From a bacterium (GTDB lineage: Bacteria > Hinthialibacterota > Hinthialibacteria > H5-UNCL2): DNA of 64,000 bases. The translations under genes and the position numbers were made by a program. Location of the stretch: NCBI GenBank assembly GCA_015075175.1, contig JABTUV010000009.1, forward strand, positions 156,551 to 220,550. The letters run 5' to 3'. The notes beneath the pieces were generated by a model. The model had not been told where the DNA came from, made no database searches, and was given only the letters and a program-made list of their open reading frames with translations. Shown here one piece after another: positions 1 through 10,628 of the stretch (positions within the stretch are counted from its first letter, which is position 1; every line of letters starts with the position of its first letter).

Positions 1-325
1 CGCCAGTTGCCAGCAACATGGAGTGGAACCCTTCGCCTACCTGCGGGACGTGCTGGCGCGCATCCCGGAGCACTTGCAGAGCCGCATTGAAGAACTCTTG
101 CCGAACCATTGGCACGCGGAGACGCCACGGGCTCCCGTTTCAGCGCACCCGACCCAACCCAGCAACGGCTGACCTTCGACGGCTAACCGCGACGCCAGGA
201 CTTCTTTTGCCTCCCTTTTCCTTCAACGATTCCGAATCTTCAACCTGACAGGCTTCCATGACGGCTGGCGCCACGACCGCTCCAGCCCCGTGCCTTCCCC
301 AGGAAGTACTTCACCGGACGGTTAC
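1..325 (+). mobile_element. IS66-family element 1, right end only
   Basis: This is the right end of an IS66 element that enters from the left edge of the window. It holds the C-terminus of the transposase TnpC (2-172) and an untranslated tail, and it ends at 325 with ACTTCACCGGACGGTTAC (308-325). The reverse complement of that end starts GTAACCG, as IS66 terminal repeats usually do. The same 18 bases form the outer end of element 2 at 1251-1268. The element joins directly onto tnpB of element 2 at 326, so it appears to have inserted into that gene. Confidence 0.7.
2..172 (+). pseudogene. tnpC: IS66 transposase TnpC, C-terminal fragment
   Basis: The reading frame from base 2 to the TGA at 170-172 encodes 56 residues containing HGVEPFAYLRDVLARIPEH and RIEELLPNHW. 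These match the usual C-terminus of IS66 transposases (the 'INPFTYLRDVL...LLPDRW' region). The rest of the protein lies outside the window, so the intactness of the gene cannot be judged. It is on the plus strand, opposite to tnpA and tnpB of the neighbouring element, which supports two separate elements. Confidence 0.75.
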
Positions 326-605
326 CTTCCAGAATAGCGCCAAACTCGGCGGCGTCGAGCTGCGGAGGCGGTCGCGCCGTCGGGAAATGGAAGCGGCCTT
401 TCGATGCGCTTGTACCAGAGGCGAAGCCAGAGCGATCCCAGTAGAGGATTTTGACGCGGTCCGCGCTTGTTGCCAAACACGAGAGGTGGCCGGAGCCTGT
501 TGCAGCACGTCACGCGCCAGAGAGCAGCCAGACCGTCGAAGCCGCGCCGCATGTCGGTCGGCGCGGTGCACAGATAGATGCGCACGCTGGGCGGCAGACT
601 CAACA
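326..605 (-). pseudogene. tnpB: IS66 TnpB, frameshifted and truncated
   Basis: TnpB is the IS66 accessory protein needed for transposition. The start (ATG at 603-605 overlapping the tnpA stop) gives MLSLPPSVRIYLCTAPTDMR, a typical TnpB N-terminus. After that the family pattern continues only by changing frame several times: VFGNKRG, RVKILYWDRSGF, LWYKRIE and KGRFHFP lie in different frames. The match ends at about LDAAEFGAILEG, where IS66 element 1 starts. It cannot make a working protein as read. Confidence 0.7.
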
Positions 606-1193
606 TGGGGACGCCTCCAAGACGGCGATCAGTTTCTGCAAGAGGGCGGCGGCGAAGTCCCCGTGAATGCGGATACAGCGCCCCGAGGCGAGCACGACCT
701 CCAGAGCGGCGGGGGCTCCGACCACCGGAGGGCATGGGGCCGCGGAGAACGAAGGGCCAATCAACTGCACCGGGATGAAGGGATTTTCTGTCTGTGTGCC
801 TTGCCCAGGCAGGGCAGATGGGACGGAGACCTCGCCAGGCCGCATGCGCGTTTGATTGGATGCGGCCACCGCCGGTCGCCCCTTCTCCCGCCGCACTTTT
901 CCTCCATCCCCCACAACGCACCGCTCGTCGCTGCTCTTGCGCGCGGTCGACTTGCTGGGATGCGATGCGGGGACTCGTTGGCGCTCGCGACGCGCCAGTT
1001 CGCACCGCCACCAGCAGAAGGTCGAGAGCGGAACCGCCTGCCGCCGGCAAAACTCGGACTGTGTCAGGCCGCTGGCTTCCCACTCACGGTTCAGACGCCG
1101 CCAATCCGCTTCACGCCGCCGCAGGACTCCGCGCTTGCGCTTCTGCCGGCTCGCCGGTGGCCGGGGTTCTGCGTTCCTGCCTGTTCGTGCCAT
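600..1193 (-). CDS. tnpA: IS66 accessory protein TnpA
   Basis: The 197-residue product is the first IS66 accessory protein. An N-terminal helix-turn-helix-like segment (LTQSEFCRRQAVPLSTFCWW, about residues 43-62) is followed by a variable linker. The C-terminus (LEVVLASGRCIRIHG...LLQKLIAVLE) is the typical conserved end. The ATG at 1193 is preceded by GGAGGTGG at a good distance, and the stop overlaps the tnpB start. The variable middle is long and may hide compensating frameshifts. The gene is probably a passenger in a dead element. Confidence 0.65.
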   Translation of the reverse strand: MARTGRNAEPRPPASRQKRKRGVLRRREADWRRLNREWEASGLTQSEFCRRQAVPLSTFCWWRCELARRERQRVPASHPSKSTARKSSDERCVVGDGGKVRREKGRPAVAASNQTRMRPGEVSVPSALPGQGTQTENPFIPVQLIGPSFSAAPCPPVVGAPAALEVVLASGRCIRIHGDFAAALLQKLIAVLEASPC

Positions 1194-1250
1194 GGGTTTC
1201 CACCTCCATGGCGCCCATCCTGATCCACCCTCCTCAGCTTGAGAAGATGC

Positions 1251-1268
1251 ACTTCACCGGACGGTTAC
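1251..1268 (-). repeat. IS66 terminal repeat
   Basis: ACTTCACCGGACGGTTAC occurs here and, in the same orientation, at 308-325. Read outward-in on the minus strand it starts GTAACCGTCCGGTG, the pattern of IS66 ends. Here it is the left end of element 2; at 308-325 it is the right end of element 1. Confidence 0.65.
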
Positions 1269-2425
1269 GCTCCGACAACGGTCGGCAGGTCACTCTCTCC
1301 TGAGGCTTCGAGAGTCAACCCATCTGTATTCAAGGTAACCTGCTCCCGGTAAACACCTGTGCCACCTCGATGAAGGTCGCGCCGTACTCTGGATGCGCTG
1401 TGACTTGACCGAGCGCGTACGTGATGGTCTTAAACGGGCTGCCCAGACTACCGTCGTTGGTATTGTCGCCGTCCGCGTCTGAAACGAAATACGCCGTCGC
1501 CACGGTGATGGTCACGCTGGCCGTGGCGCTGTTGTCGGCGTAGTCCGTACACGCGACGATCAATTGATGATAACCCTTTCAGCCGTGGTGGTATCCCAGC
1601 CTGGATTGTAACTGCCGGAGGAGAGCCGCCCGTGCCTGCCAGCACCGGAGGCGCCACGCCATCGTCCTTGTCCCAATAGAGACGACATCGCGAACGCCCA
1701 ACCCCTCGTCAATGGCCGTCGCCTCCAAGATTTCGACTCCCGCAATCGCCTCGCCCGTTGTCGGCGAAATGATCGCGCAAGTCGGGTCCGTGGTGTCCGC
1801 AGGGGTCGGCGTCGGCGTCTCCGTAGGCGTGTTCGTGGCCGTCGGGGTATTGGTCCACGTCCAGGTCGGTGTCCATGTCCACGTCCACGTGGGGTCGGCG
1901 TCCACGTCCACGTGGAGTGGGTGTCGGCGTGTTCGTTGCCGTGGGCGTGTTGGTAAAAAATGGCGTGTCCGTTGGTGTATCCGTCAGGGTGAACGTCGGC
2001 GTCGGCGTGTCGGTGTCGGTCGGCGTGGGTGTCGGCGTATGCGTGGTGGTAGACGTATCGGTTGGCGTCGGCGTCGGCGTGTAGGTCGCCGTCGGCGTGT
2101 TGGTCGGCGCGAACGTCGGCGTCCTGATATCGGACCGCCGCCGTAGTGGTAACCCGCATCCGCCGGATACGAATCCGCGGTCGTGTCTGTGCTCGTATAG
2201 CCTGTGTCGGAAGTAGATATCCAGAACCCATCCACAATGTCCACCGCCGGGCTGGAAGCGCCTGCGCCAAACGCCCCGACGGCAAGGCCGCCGGCATCCT
2301 CGAGCATGGCGTAGCGCGCATTCTGGGTGACCATCCTCCCACGACGAGCGGACGTCGTGCGTACCGTTGGCGTAGTACGTACTCCCGTCCAGCGCGACCC
2401 ACAAGCACAGAAAGGCGTACATCAT
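1269..2425 (-). pseudogene. Beta-helix/Thr-Pro linker protein, copy A (truncated)
   Basis: This is the 5' part of a third copy of the beta-helix gene. ATG at 2423-2425 follows CAGGAG and gives [20 protein letters not shown]. Then come a DAGYHYG-type end of a beta-helix, a Thr-Pro linker (about 1800-2110), an Ig-like segment ([18 protein letters not shown]) and the start of the next helix ([13 protein letters not shown]). Nucleotide identity to 14945-16090 is very high, but several single-base indels break the frame. IS66 element 2 removes everything after 1269. It lies 56 bp after the stop of the upstream SUMF1 gene. It is either a dead copy or carries sequence errors. Confidence 0.7.
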
Positions 2426-2481
2426 GAATACTCCTGCCCCGCACACGCGCCCACGCGATGCGTTGTGTAAAGCACACCCAC

Positions 2482-5079
2482 TCAAGGCATCCACACGAGC
2501 CGGAAGCCGTATTCATCCGGGTGAACATCCGGCGCATCGCTGCTGCGGGCCGCCGAGCGGCAAGTGTTCTGCGAAGGTTCGATGAAATCGCCGCCGCGAA
2601 GCACTCGAAGGTTGGTACGGGGCGAGGAGACCCAGGCACTCCCATCGGCAGGAGCGTCTTGATAACTCCCATGCGCGTCGTCTTCGCACCACTCTCGGAC
2701 GTTTCCGATGATGTCGTAGAGCCTCCAAGGGTTGGGCAGCTTCAGGCCGACGACGTGGGCGTACTGCTCTTGGGCAAAGTATGCATTGACGCCATACCAT
2801 GCATAGTCATCGATTTCAGTGCCAGAGGGATCATCACCCCAATAGAACCTCGTCGTTGTCGTGGCGCGGCAGGCGTACTCCCACTCCGCCTCACTCGGCA
2901 GGCGGAAGGCCCCCAGACCGAGGCCGTTGAGCTTGTCAAGGAAACCACCCGCGCCGCGAACATCATTCCACGTGACAATCACCGCCGGGCTGTTGGGATC
3001 ATCGAGAGCGAGGTAGTGCCCTTGCCAGGGAGTGGTCTCCATCACAGCTTCCCACTGCGCCTTGGTGATCTCATATTTGCTCATGTAGAAGTCGTAGCTG
3101 ATGTCCACCTGGTGCTGAGGAGCTTCGATACCGGAACTCCCCTGCTCTCCGGGATAGCGCCCCATCATGAAACTGCCGGCAGGAATCCGGACCATGGTTA
3201 GCGGCGTGGCGTCGTGCGGAAGGCCGGGCAACTGCACGATGATGTCCGGATTCTCGGAAATCACCGTGTAGTTTACATTCAGCGACACTCTTTCAGGCAA
3301 CTGGCTGGTGACGCGGATATGGGTTTCGTAGTCTCCGGTCTGATCCGTAGGGAAGTTGCTATACCGCGGGATGGCCGCCTTGCCATGCCGCATGAGCACG
3401 CTCAACGGGCCGCTGTCGTGCACAAGTGTCCCATCCCTCATCGTTATCCACTGGTAGACGACGGGACCATCCCCTGATCCCCCAATTGCGGCGTTCACGG
3501 CCGTTTTCTCGCCCTGTACTACCGTCATCGGAAGACACGCGCCCAACGTGACGGATTCCACGTAACCAGTAGATGGTTCGACAAAATAGCTCGCGCGCGG
3601 CGAATCCACGTAGGGAGGCGGAGCGGTAGTACGGATGAAGGATTCATAGAAGCCCCATGGGTCGGTGGGAAAGCGGTTATAGGAAGGGATGGTCGCCGCG
3701 CCGTCCGCCATTTGCACGAGGTGCCCGCTGTCATCGACAAGCATACCGTTTCTCTGGGTCACCCAATGGTAGACGACAAGGCCGCTGCCTCCGCCCGACA
3801 ACGCGCCGTCATTGGAGACGCTGCCCCACTGCAGCACTGTCGGAGGCGTAAACGAACCCACCGACACGGCATCCACGGGTCCCGTGGCTGGCTCCGCCGT
3901 CCATGCGACACGAAATCCTAGATTGGGAAAGGCGTAGCTACTGGACGACCAAGCGGAGCGTGCCGCCGAACGACAGTCTGATGGGTGGCCCAAATAATAC
4001 CCTCCTCGCTGCACGCGACCTCCTGAGCCAGTTGTCCAAGCGCTTCCATCACTCGGCGCACCTTGGTAGTCCACGTGACCCCGATCCTCGCACCACTCCA
4101 ACGCGTTGCCGCTCATATCATGAAGTCCCCAGGCGTTAGGTAGCTTTAGTCCGACCACATGCGCGTACCGCTCGAGCCCGCGCGTGTCAGCGAAGTACCA
4201 GGCGTACTTGTCTATCTGTGAACCATCGAGATCATCTCCCCAGTAGAAGCGCGTCGTCGTCCCGGCTCGGCACGCGTACTCCCACTCCGCCTCGCTGGGC
4301 AGGCGGAACGTACCGAGCCCTAACGCATTAAGATTATCTAGAAATCCACTTGCGCTCCGGATGTTATCCCACGTAATACCCACCGCCGGGCTGTTCGGAT
4401 CGTCGCTGACATCATATACGCCTTCCCACGGTGTGGTCCCCATGACTGCCTGCCACTGCGCCTTGGTGATTTCATACTTGCCCATGTAGAAGTCGTATCC
4501 GATATTCACCTCATGTTGAGGCTCCTCATCACTGGTCCCACCCACTTCGCCGAGATAGTGACCCATCATGAAACTGCCCGCCGGGATCTTCATCAAAGTC
4601 AAGGGTGTGGCATCCTGTGGCAGGCCGGAGATGTCGATGATAATCTCGTCGGAGAGCGTTGTCGGTGCCAGCCAAGTTGGCGTTGGCGTCTCGGTCGGTG
4701 TGGGCGTCTCCGTAAAGGTCGGCGTTGCCGTGGGCGTTTCCGTCGCCGTGTTGGTCCAAGTTGGCGTCGGCGGCGGGATCAGCGTGAATGTGGCACTCGG
4801 CGTAACGGTCGGAGTCGCTGTACTGGTTTCGGTCGGTGTATCGGTAGCCGTCGGCGTCGGACTGGTCGCTTCTTTCCAGTGTGCAATCACATAGAGAATA
4901 TCGGCTTCACCTACGATGCCATCCCCATTGTAGTCACCCGCACCGCCCGACGTACTCTGCCAGCTCTCGGCGATGTTGAGAAGGTCCCCACGGTCGATAC
5001 GACCGTCGCTGTAGCCCACCATGGCGCAGCAGAAAAGCAATACCCATCCAGCTACAAATAAAAGCGAAGGTCGCTTCAT
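2482..5079 (-). CDS. Secreted twin SUMF1-domain protein with dockerin-like domain (unit 1)
   Basis: The 865-residue product has a signal peptide (about 1-24), a dockerin-like segment (about 26-71, with the Ca loop [12 protein letters not shown]), and a Thr-Pro-rich linker (about 72-140). A first SUMF1/FGE-like domain (about 145-392) is followed by two Ig-like repeats of about 100 residues and a second SUMF1 domain (about 612-865). Each SUMF1 domain has the family pattern PAGSFMMG...[13 protein letters not shown]...GNALEWCED...CRSAAR...GFR. The paired active-site cysteines of true formylglycine-generating enzymes are not seen, since only one Cys precedes SAAR. A structural or binding role at the cell surface is therefore more likely than sulfatase activation. 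It is a paralogue of the product of 10629-13235, at roughly two-thirds identity by eye. Confidence 0.85.
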   Translation of the reverse strand: MKRPSLLFVAGWVLLFCCAMVGYSDGRIDRGDLLNIAESWQSTSGGAGDYNGDGIVGEADILYVIAHWKEATSPTPTATDTPTETSTATPTVTPSATFTLIPPPTPTWTNTATETPTATPTFTETPTPTETPTPTWLAPTTLSDEIIIDISGLPQDATPLTLMKIPAGSFMMGHYLGEVGGTSDEEPQHEVNIGYDFYMGKYEITKAQWQAVMGTTPWEGVYDVSDDPNSPAVGITWDNIRSASGFLDNLNALGLGTFRLPSEAEWEYACRAGTTTRFYWGDDLDGSQIDKYAWYFADTRGLERYAHVVGLKLPNAWGLHDMSGNALEWCEDRGHVDYQGAPSDGSAWTTGSGGRVQRGGYYLGHPSDCRSAARSAWSSSSYAFPNLGFRVAWTAEPATGPVDAVSVGSFTPPTVLQWGSVSNDGALSGGGSGLVVYHWVTQRNGMLVDDSGHLVQMADGAATIPSYNRFPTDPWGFYESFIRTTAPPPYVDSPRASYFVEPSTGYVESVTLGACLPMTVVQGEKTAVNAAIGGSGDGPVVYQWITMRDGTLVHDSGPLSVLMRHGKAAIPRYSNFPTDQTGDYETHIRVTSQLPERVSLNVNYTVISENPDIIVQLPGLPHDATPLTMVRIPAGSFMMGRYPGEQGSSGIEAPQHQVDISYDFYMSKYEITKAQWEAVMETTPWQGHYLALDDPNSPAVIVTWNDVRGAGGFLDKLNGLGLGAFRLPSEAEWEYACRATTTTRFYWGDDPSGTEIDDYAWYGVNAYFAQEQYAHVVGLKLPNPWRLYDIIGNVREWCEDDAHGSYQDAPADGSAWVSSPRTNLRVLRGGDFIEPSQNTCRSAARSSDAPDVHPDEYGFRLVWMP

Positions 5080-5108
5080 CAGTATTTCCTAATATCCCCG
5101 GCCACCCG

Positions 5109-5215
5109 TCAATAGTGAGACTCGAAAGCGCCGATATCCGTTGTGCCATTGTTATAGGGAACTGTCGTTTGTCTAGTGAAATCGACATCAGGGTGTATCT
5201 CGTTCGCTCCCGAAT
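5109..5215 (-). pseudogene. 3' end of beta-helix copy B
   Basis: The minus-strand frame ending at the TGA 5109-5111 encodes HPDVDFTRQTT...TDIGAFESHY. This matches the last residues of the intact copy ([10 protein letters not shown]...VDIGAFEYH). It is the tail of copy B, cut off from the rest by the IS3 insertion 5221-7785. The stop lies 29 bp before the start of the SUMF1 gene of unit 1, whereas in unit 2 the two genes overlap by one base. Confidence 0.7.
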
Positions 5216-5220
5216 TGACG
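5216..5220. repeat. Target-site duplication TGACG of IS3 insertion
   Basis: TGACG at 5216-5220 is repeated at 7786-7790, just outside the two IS3 ends. Five bases is within the usual range for this family. Removing 5221-7790 rejoins the two parts of copy B at a sensible point (FGFALSS... to ...NSGANEIHPDVDF). Confidence 0.5.
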
Positions 5221-5285
5221 GGCGTGCCCCCTGTAAACTTTACCAGTGGGAATGTTAGGATCTCCTGTCAACAGGAGGGTCCAAG

Positions 5286-5550
5286 ATGAAGAGGAGTCGG
5301 TACAACGAGGAGCGATCATCCGGATTCTGCGGGAGGCGGAGGCCACGGTCGTTCTGGGCGGAGGTGTGCCGCAAGCAGGGCATTAGCGAGCAGACCCTTC
5401 TACCGCTGGCGTCGAAGCTCGGGGAAATGAGCGTTCCGGAGGCCTCGTCGGCTGCGGGAACTGGAGCGGGAAAACAGTCAGTTGAAGCGGATGGTGGCGG
5501 AGCGGGACCTGGAGATCGAAACGATCTGGGGCTGTTAAGAAAGTGGTAAC
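5286..5550 (+). pseudogene. IS3 OrfA (transposase N-terminal part), frameshifted
   Basis: The frame starts MKRSRYNEE and contains VCRKQGISEQT, typical of the OrfA helix-turn-helix of IS3 elements. It then slips frame twice before the leucine-zipper segment RELERENSQLKRMVAERDLE, which is in another frame. OrfA normally binds the IS ends and fuses to OrfB by -1 frameshifting. Confidence 0.65.
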
Positions 5551-6400
5551 GGCGCAACAGCGTCGCGAGAGCGTGGACTTGCGCCAAGCGACGCGGCCTC
5601 TCCGGAACGACGCGGTTGCGCCCTTGCGAGATCAGCCGTCCCGGTTACTACCAGCCGCAGCGCGACGATACGGTTCTGGCCAGGCGCTTCTGGGCGAGAT
5701 CGCCCGGGGCGCAAAGTGGGCCGGTTATCGCACCGCCTGGGGAGTGCTGAGGCTGGAAGGAAGTCATCAACCCCAAACAGGTGCACCGGGTGTGGCGCCA
5801 GGAAGGCTTGTCCCAATCCAGGCGCAGGAAGCGCCGGCGACGTGGGAGGGAGTCCAACCCCTTGCGGGCCGAGTATCCGGACCACGTCTGGACTACGACT
5901 CGGCATGGAGGATGCCACGGCAGGCCGCAAGCTGCGGGTGTTGACGCTGGTGGATGAGCACACCCGCGAATGCCCGGTGATCAGCGGATCGCAGGATGAA
6001 GGCCAAGGATGTGATCCGCGCTGGAGAGGGTGATGAGTGGGGAGCGCCCCCAGTACCTGCGCAGCGACAACGGCCCAGGTTCATCGCCAAGGCGCTCTCG
6101 ACCTGGCTGTCAGGCGCAGGGCGTAGACGCACCACATCGATCCGGGCAGTCCGTGGCAGAATCCCTCGGGGAGAGCTCGGCAGGCTGCGGGACGAGTGCT
6201 TGAACCTGAACTGTTCCAGAATCTCTTGGAGGCGAAGGTGGTCGTCGAGGAGTGGCGCAAAAGACTATTAACCTGGCCCGGCCGCACAGCAGCCTGGGTT
6301 ACCGCACCCCGCGCAGTTCCTGCCGCCGCCTGGCTGAAGGATGAGGGGCCTGCCCCGAACCCCGGAGTTTATCGCTTTCCGGCCTCCCGGAGAGCCAGCA
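5543..6400 (+). pseudogene. IS3 OrfB (DDE transposase), copy 1, broken
   Basis: This is the same coding sequence as 6703-7560 but with numerous indels. Recognisable pieces such as DHVWT, LTLVDEHTRECPVI, YLRSDNG and LRDECLNL fall in different frames. It cannot make a full integrase core and is a decayed or poorly sequenced copy. Confidence 0.7.
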
Positions 6401-6609
6401 AACGAAAGGCAGGGATGGACGTCTCCCTGCCCCTCTCCGTACAGGCACCGGCCGCGGCGCTCGGGTCGCTCTCCAGCGGAGCCCTATCCTCCGGGCCGGC
6501 AAGAGAACTCTATCACGCGGGGGCTGAGGTCGACAACTCCGCCTTGGTGCGGGCATCATAACCCCGGAGGACTAACATTCCCGGTGGTAAACAAAATGGG
6601 GGCTGGACA

Positions 6610-6709
6610 GCGGGAACTGGAGCGGGAAAACAGTCAGTTGAAGCGGATGGTGGCGGAGCGGGACCTGGAGATCGAAACGATCAAGGGGCTGTTAAGAAAA
6701 AAGTGGTAA
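6610..6709 (+). pseudogene. IS3 OrfA, C-terminal fragment with slippery site
   Basis: The fragment encodes RELERENSQLKRMVAERDLE and then IKGLLRKKW to the TAA at 6707-6709. AAAAAAG at 6697-6703 is the A6G heptamer used by IS3 elements for -1 frameshifting into orfB, whose GTG start overlaps it. The N-terminal half of OrfA is missing. Confidence 0.6.
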
Positions 6710-7560
6710 CGGCGCAACAGCGTCGCGAGAGCGTGGACTTCGCCAAGCGACGCGGCCTCTCGGAACGACGCGGTTGCGCCTTGCTTGAGATCAGCCGTCC
6801 CGGTTACCACTACCAGCCGCAGCGCGACGATACGGCCCTGGCCAGGCGCTTGGGCGAGATCGCCCGGGAGCGCAAGCGGGCCGGTTATCGCACCGCCTGG
6901 GGAGTGCTGAGGCTGGAAGGGGAAGTCATCAACCCCAAACGGGTGCACCGGGTGTGGCGCCAGGAAGGCTTGTCCCAGCCTAGACGCAGGAAGCGCCGGC
7001 GACGTGGGGAGAAGAGTCCAACCCCCTTGCGGGCCGAGTATCCGGACCACGTCTGGACCTACGACTTCATGGAGGATGCCACCGCGGAAGGCCGCAAACT
7101 GCGGGTGTTGACGCTGGTGGATGAGTACACGCGCGAATGCCCGGTGATCGAGGTAGACCGCAGGATGAAGGCCAAGGACGTGATCCGGGTGCTGGAGAGG
7201 GTGATGAGTGGGGGGAGACGCCCCAAGTACCTGCGCAGCGACAACGGCCCGGAGTTCATTGCCAAGGCGCTCTCGACCTGGCTGTCGAAGCGGGGCGTAG
7301 AGACGCACCACATCGATCCGGGCAGCCCGTGGCAGAATCCCTTCGGGGAGAGCTTCAACGGGCGGCTGCGGGACGAGTGCTTGAACCTGGAACTGTTCCA
7401 GCATCTCTTGGAGGCGAAGGTGGTCGTTGAGGATTGGCGCAGAGACTACAACCTGGCCCGCCGCACAGCAGCCTGGTTACCGCACCCCGCGCAGGCTCCG
7501 TGCGGCGTGGCTGAAGGATGCGGGCCTGCCCCGAACCCCGGAGTTTATCGCTTTCCGGCC
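6703..7560 (+). CDS. IS3-family transposase OrfB
   Basis: This is the catalytic subunit of the IS3 transposase. The N-terminal HTH_21-type region is followed by the integrase core with the DDE residues visible in order: D in WTYDFMED, D in YLRSDNGPEF, and E in NPFGESFNGRLRDE. The reading frame is intact to RRDYNLAR. It then shifts near 7458, and the expected PHSSLGYRTP tail continues in another frame (RTPEFIAFRP). It would need OrfA and is probably inactive because orfA is truncated. Confidence 0.75.
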
Positions 7561-7790
7561 TCCCGGAGAGAGGACCAACAAACGAAAGGCAGGGATGGAC
7601 ATCTCCCTGCCCCCTCTCCGTGGGCAGGCCCGGCCACGGCGCTCGGGTCGCTCTCCAGCGGGCTATCCTCCGGGCCGGCAAGAGAACTCTATCACGCGGA
7701 GATGAGGTCGACAACCCGCCCTGGTGGCGGGCATCATAACCCGGAGGACTAACATTCCCGGTGGTAAACAAAATGGGGCTGGACATGACG

Positions 7791-10572
7791 GCCGGCGAGA
7801 AAACGCTACTCAATGCAAATCCGAAGGGCGGATTGCCGGTGTTTACGAACCCGGATCCCCCACGGGCTGTTCTGATCGAAGTGGTTGCTGCCGTGGTTTC
7901 AGCCAAAACGTCCTCGTCCGATCAGAGCCGTCGACTTCCACGGGGCCTACATCCGCGACGCTTGATAGAACAGGTTATAGTTGCATACGTTCGTGATGCC
8001 GCTTGGTTCGTAATCGTAGTATTTCACACACCTTCCGGACCCGTCGGGAGCAAGAATGTTATTGTAGAACGTGTTCTGGCTGCAATTTGCGTGATAGCCG
8101 CCGAAGAAGATTTCTGTATCGAACTCGCTCCCGCTGGTCCCTCCTCCTGGCGAGCCGTTGTAGTTATGGTATAGCGTGTTGTTGTAAACCTGGTTGCCGG
8201 TAGCCGTCTCGACGCCGCTGGACAGACAGGAGACGGTGATGCCACCATCGTTGCCGTGGCAGATATTGCTGTAGACATCGCACTCATCCGCGTTGTAGAC
8301 GTAGATTCCCCGACCTCCATTGTCGTAGAGGTAGTTGCGGTAGACTTGGGCGCCGTTGGCATTGAAATCCACCGCGATGCCTCCACCGTCGTCGGTACCG
8401 TTACCCGCGATGCAGTGGGAGACGGTATTATCGTGAACGAGCGCCGCGACAAAAGGGCCTCTGAGGATCCGTCCCCGATTGACCGCCGTCGTTGAGGTGG
8501 ATTCCACATGAGGCGTTCTTCTTCGTGGCCCGCCCAACGTACTCAGCGGCCATCGCCCAAGCGATTGCAGTATGAGATAATATTGTCGTGGATGTCAATC
8601 TCACCGCTGGCATAGTCGGCGCCGCGAGCTTTGTACACTGAGATGCCCGCCTGCCCGCATTGGGACAGCACGTTGCCCCAAATCGCGACCTCGGTACCGG
8701 AAGTAATGGTCGCGTCGACGTAGATGCCGTGGAGCCGGTGTAATAGATATAGTTATCGCTGACCTCGGCCGTCGCGCCGACAGTACCGGTGAGACGGATT
8801 CCATAACTCTGAAATGCGGGCGCGTCATTGTTCGCCGTGTACTGATCCGCCGAGTACCAGATGCCGTTGCCGATAATCCGGCAGCGTGTGGCCTTGCTGA
8901 CGATTCCGCTCACCAGAGCGTAGCGCGTGGCCTCTCCGACATCGTAGGACGCGGTGCCGCAGCCGAACGTGCAGCCGACGATGGAAACGTCCGCGGCATG
9001 ACTGCCGACGTAAACGGCGGCGTTGTTCTCCCGATCTCGCCACGCCTTGCTCCGAACCAGCGGTCTTCGAGCGTGGCCCACGAAGCATAATCGGCGACAT
9101 GGACATTGGTGCCCCTGCTCCGGATGAAATGGAATCCGCGGAACGTCGTTCCGTTGTGGTTGTTGAAGTGGACGCGGTGGTCGCGCAATGGGTACTCCAG
9201 CGTCCATACCTCGTTCGGATCGTGTTGAGTCTCCATAAACATAAAGCGACTGCGTGCCCGCATCCCAATACCAGTCGCGCAACGCGTTAAGGTCCCCAGC
9301 GAGGTTCTCGCTGGCGCCGCGTGGATTACCAAAAAGAGTTGGCTTCGGATCGGACGCAACCGAGGGCGCCCCAAATCATACCGGAGTGATACGTCCATGT
9401 AGGCGCGAATGACGTTGCTCCGACAACGGTCGGCAGGTCACTCTCTCCCTGAGGCTTCGAGAGTCAACCCATCTGTATTCTAAGGTAACCCGCTCCCGGT
9501 AAACACCTGTGGCACCTCGATGAAGGTCGCGCCGTACTCTGGATGCGCTGTGACTTGACCGAGCGCGTACGTGATGGTCTTAAACGGGCTGCCCAGACAC
9601 CGTCGTTGGTATTGTCGCCGTCCGCGTCTGAAACGAAATACGCCGTCGCCACGGTGATGGTCACGCTGGCCGTGGCGCTGTTGTCGGCGTAGTCCGTACG
9701 CGACGATCAATTGATGATAACCCTTTCAGCCGTGGTGGTATCCCGCTGGATTGTAACTGCCGGAGGAGGAGCCGCCCGTGCCTGCCAGCACCGGAGCGCC
9801 ACGCCATCGTCCTTGTCCCAATAGAAGACGACATCGCGAACGCCCAACCCCTCGTCAATGGCCGTCGCCTCCAAGATTTCGACTCCCCGCAATCGCCTCG
9901 CCCGTTGTCGGCGAAATGATCGCGCAAGTCGGGTCCGTGGTGTCCGCAGGGTCGGCGTCGGCGTCTCCGTAGGCGTGTTCGTGGCCGTCGGGTATTGGTC
10001 CACGTCCAGGTCGGTGTCCATGTCCACGTCCACGTGGGGTCGGCGTCCACGTCCACGGGGAGGGATGTCGGCGTGTTCGTTGCCGTGGGCGTGTTGGTAA
10101 AAACTGGCGTGTCCGTTGGTGTATCCGTCGGGGTGAACGTCGGCGTCGGCGTGTCGGTGTCGGTCGGCGTGGGTGTCGGCGTATGCGTGGTGGTAGACGT
10201 ATCGGTTGGCGTCGGCGTCGGCGTGTAGGTCGCCGTCGGCGTGTTGGTCGGCGTGAACGTCGGCGTCCTGATATCCGGACCGCCGCCGTAGTGGTAACCC
10301 GCATCCGCCGGATGCGAATCCGCGGTCGTGTCTGTGCTCGTATAGCCTGTGTCAGAGTAGATATCCGAGAAACCCATCCACAATGTCCACCGCCGGGCTG
10401 GAAGCGCCTGCGCCAAACGCCCCGACGGCAAGGGCCGCCGGCATCCTCGAGCATGGCGTAGCGCGCATTCTGGGTGACCATCTCCTCCCGACGAGCGGAC
10501 GTCGTGCGTACCGTTGGCGTAGTACGTACTCCCGTCCAGCGCGACCCACAGGCAAAGAACGGCGTACATCAT
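7791..10572 (-). pseudogene. Beta-helix/Thr-Pro linker protein, copy B (frameshifted, split by IS3)
   Basis: This copy spans the same domains as the ORF at 13235-16243. ATG at 10570-10572, with CAGGAG upstream, gives [15 protein letters not shown]. Then follow the Thr-Pro linker (about 9940-10270), an Ig-like segment, the helix start ([12 protein letters not shown]) and repeated N/G-rich coils. Bases 8450-10560 are almost identical to the intact copy. Below about 8240 the sequence diverges (CSQNTFYNNILAPDGSGRC against [19 protein letters not shown]). Many one-base indels scatter the frame, and the IS3 insertion cuts off the last 40 residues (5109-5215). There is no secretion signal at this start, unlike the long version. 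Confidence 0.75.
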
Positions 10573-10628
10573 GAATACTCCTGCCCCGCACACGCGCCCA
10601 CGCGATGCGCTGTGTAAAGCACACCTGC

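Larger units (their letters stand above)
326..1268 (-). mobile_element. IS66-family element 2, interrupted
   Basis: This is a minus-strand IS66 element with its left terminal repeat at 1251-1268, then tnpA and tnpB. It breaks off at 326 inside tnpB, where element 1 begins; tnpC and the right end are missing. Its outer end abuts base 1269, where the beta-helix copy A sequence resumes, so this element inserted into that gene. The expected 8-bp target duplication would be GCTCCGAC, but the other side is not in the window. Confidence 0.65.
5221..6609 (+). mobile_element. IS3-family element, copy 1 (degenerate)
   Basis: The left end (TTTACCAGTGGGAATGTTAG, within 5229-5260) and the right end (its imperfect inverted match TTTACCACCGGGAATGTTAG, read on minus, within 6571-6609) bound about 1.39 kb. 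The element carries orfA and orfB. Compared with copy 2 it has many single-base indels, and both genes are broken. The A6G slippery heptamer that lets OrfAB be made is shortened here (AAAG near 5540). Its last base is followed directly by copy 2. Confidence 0.75.
6610..7785 (+). mobile_element. IS3-family element, copy 2, 5'-truncated
   Basis: The sequence starts abruptly inside orfA (GCGGGAACTGGAGCGGG) directly after the last base of copy 1. It runs through orfB to a complete right end at 7785 (reverse complement TGTCCAGCCCCATTTTG). There is no left terminal repeat. The tandem of one full and one truncated element shares a single pair of TGACG flanks, so it either moved as one unit, formed in place, or was misassembled. 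Confidence 0.7.

Noticed and set aside
1800-2110. Long open frames on the plus strand through the Thr-Pro linkers (also 9995-10228 and 15396-15770)
   Set aside because: They read as Val-Gly repeats and are the antisense of the ACN-CCN linker codons on the minus strand.
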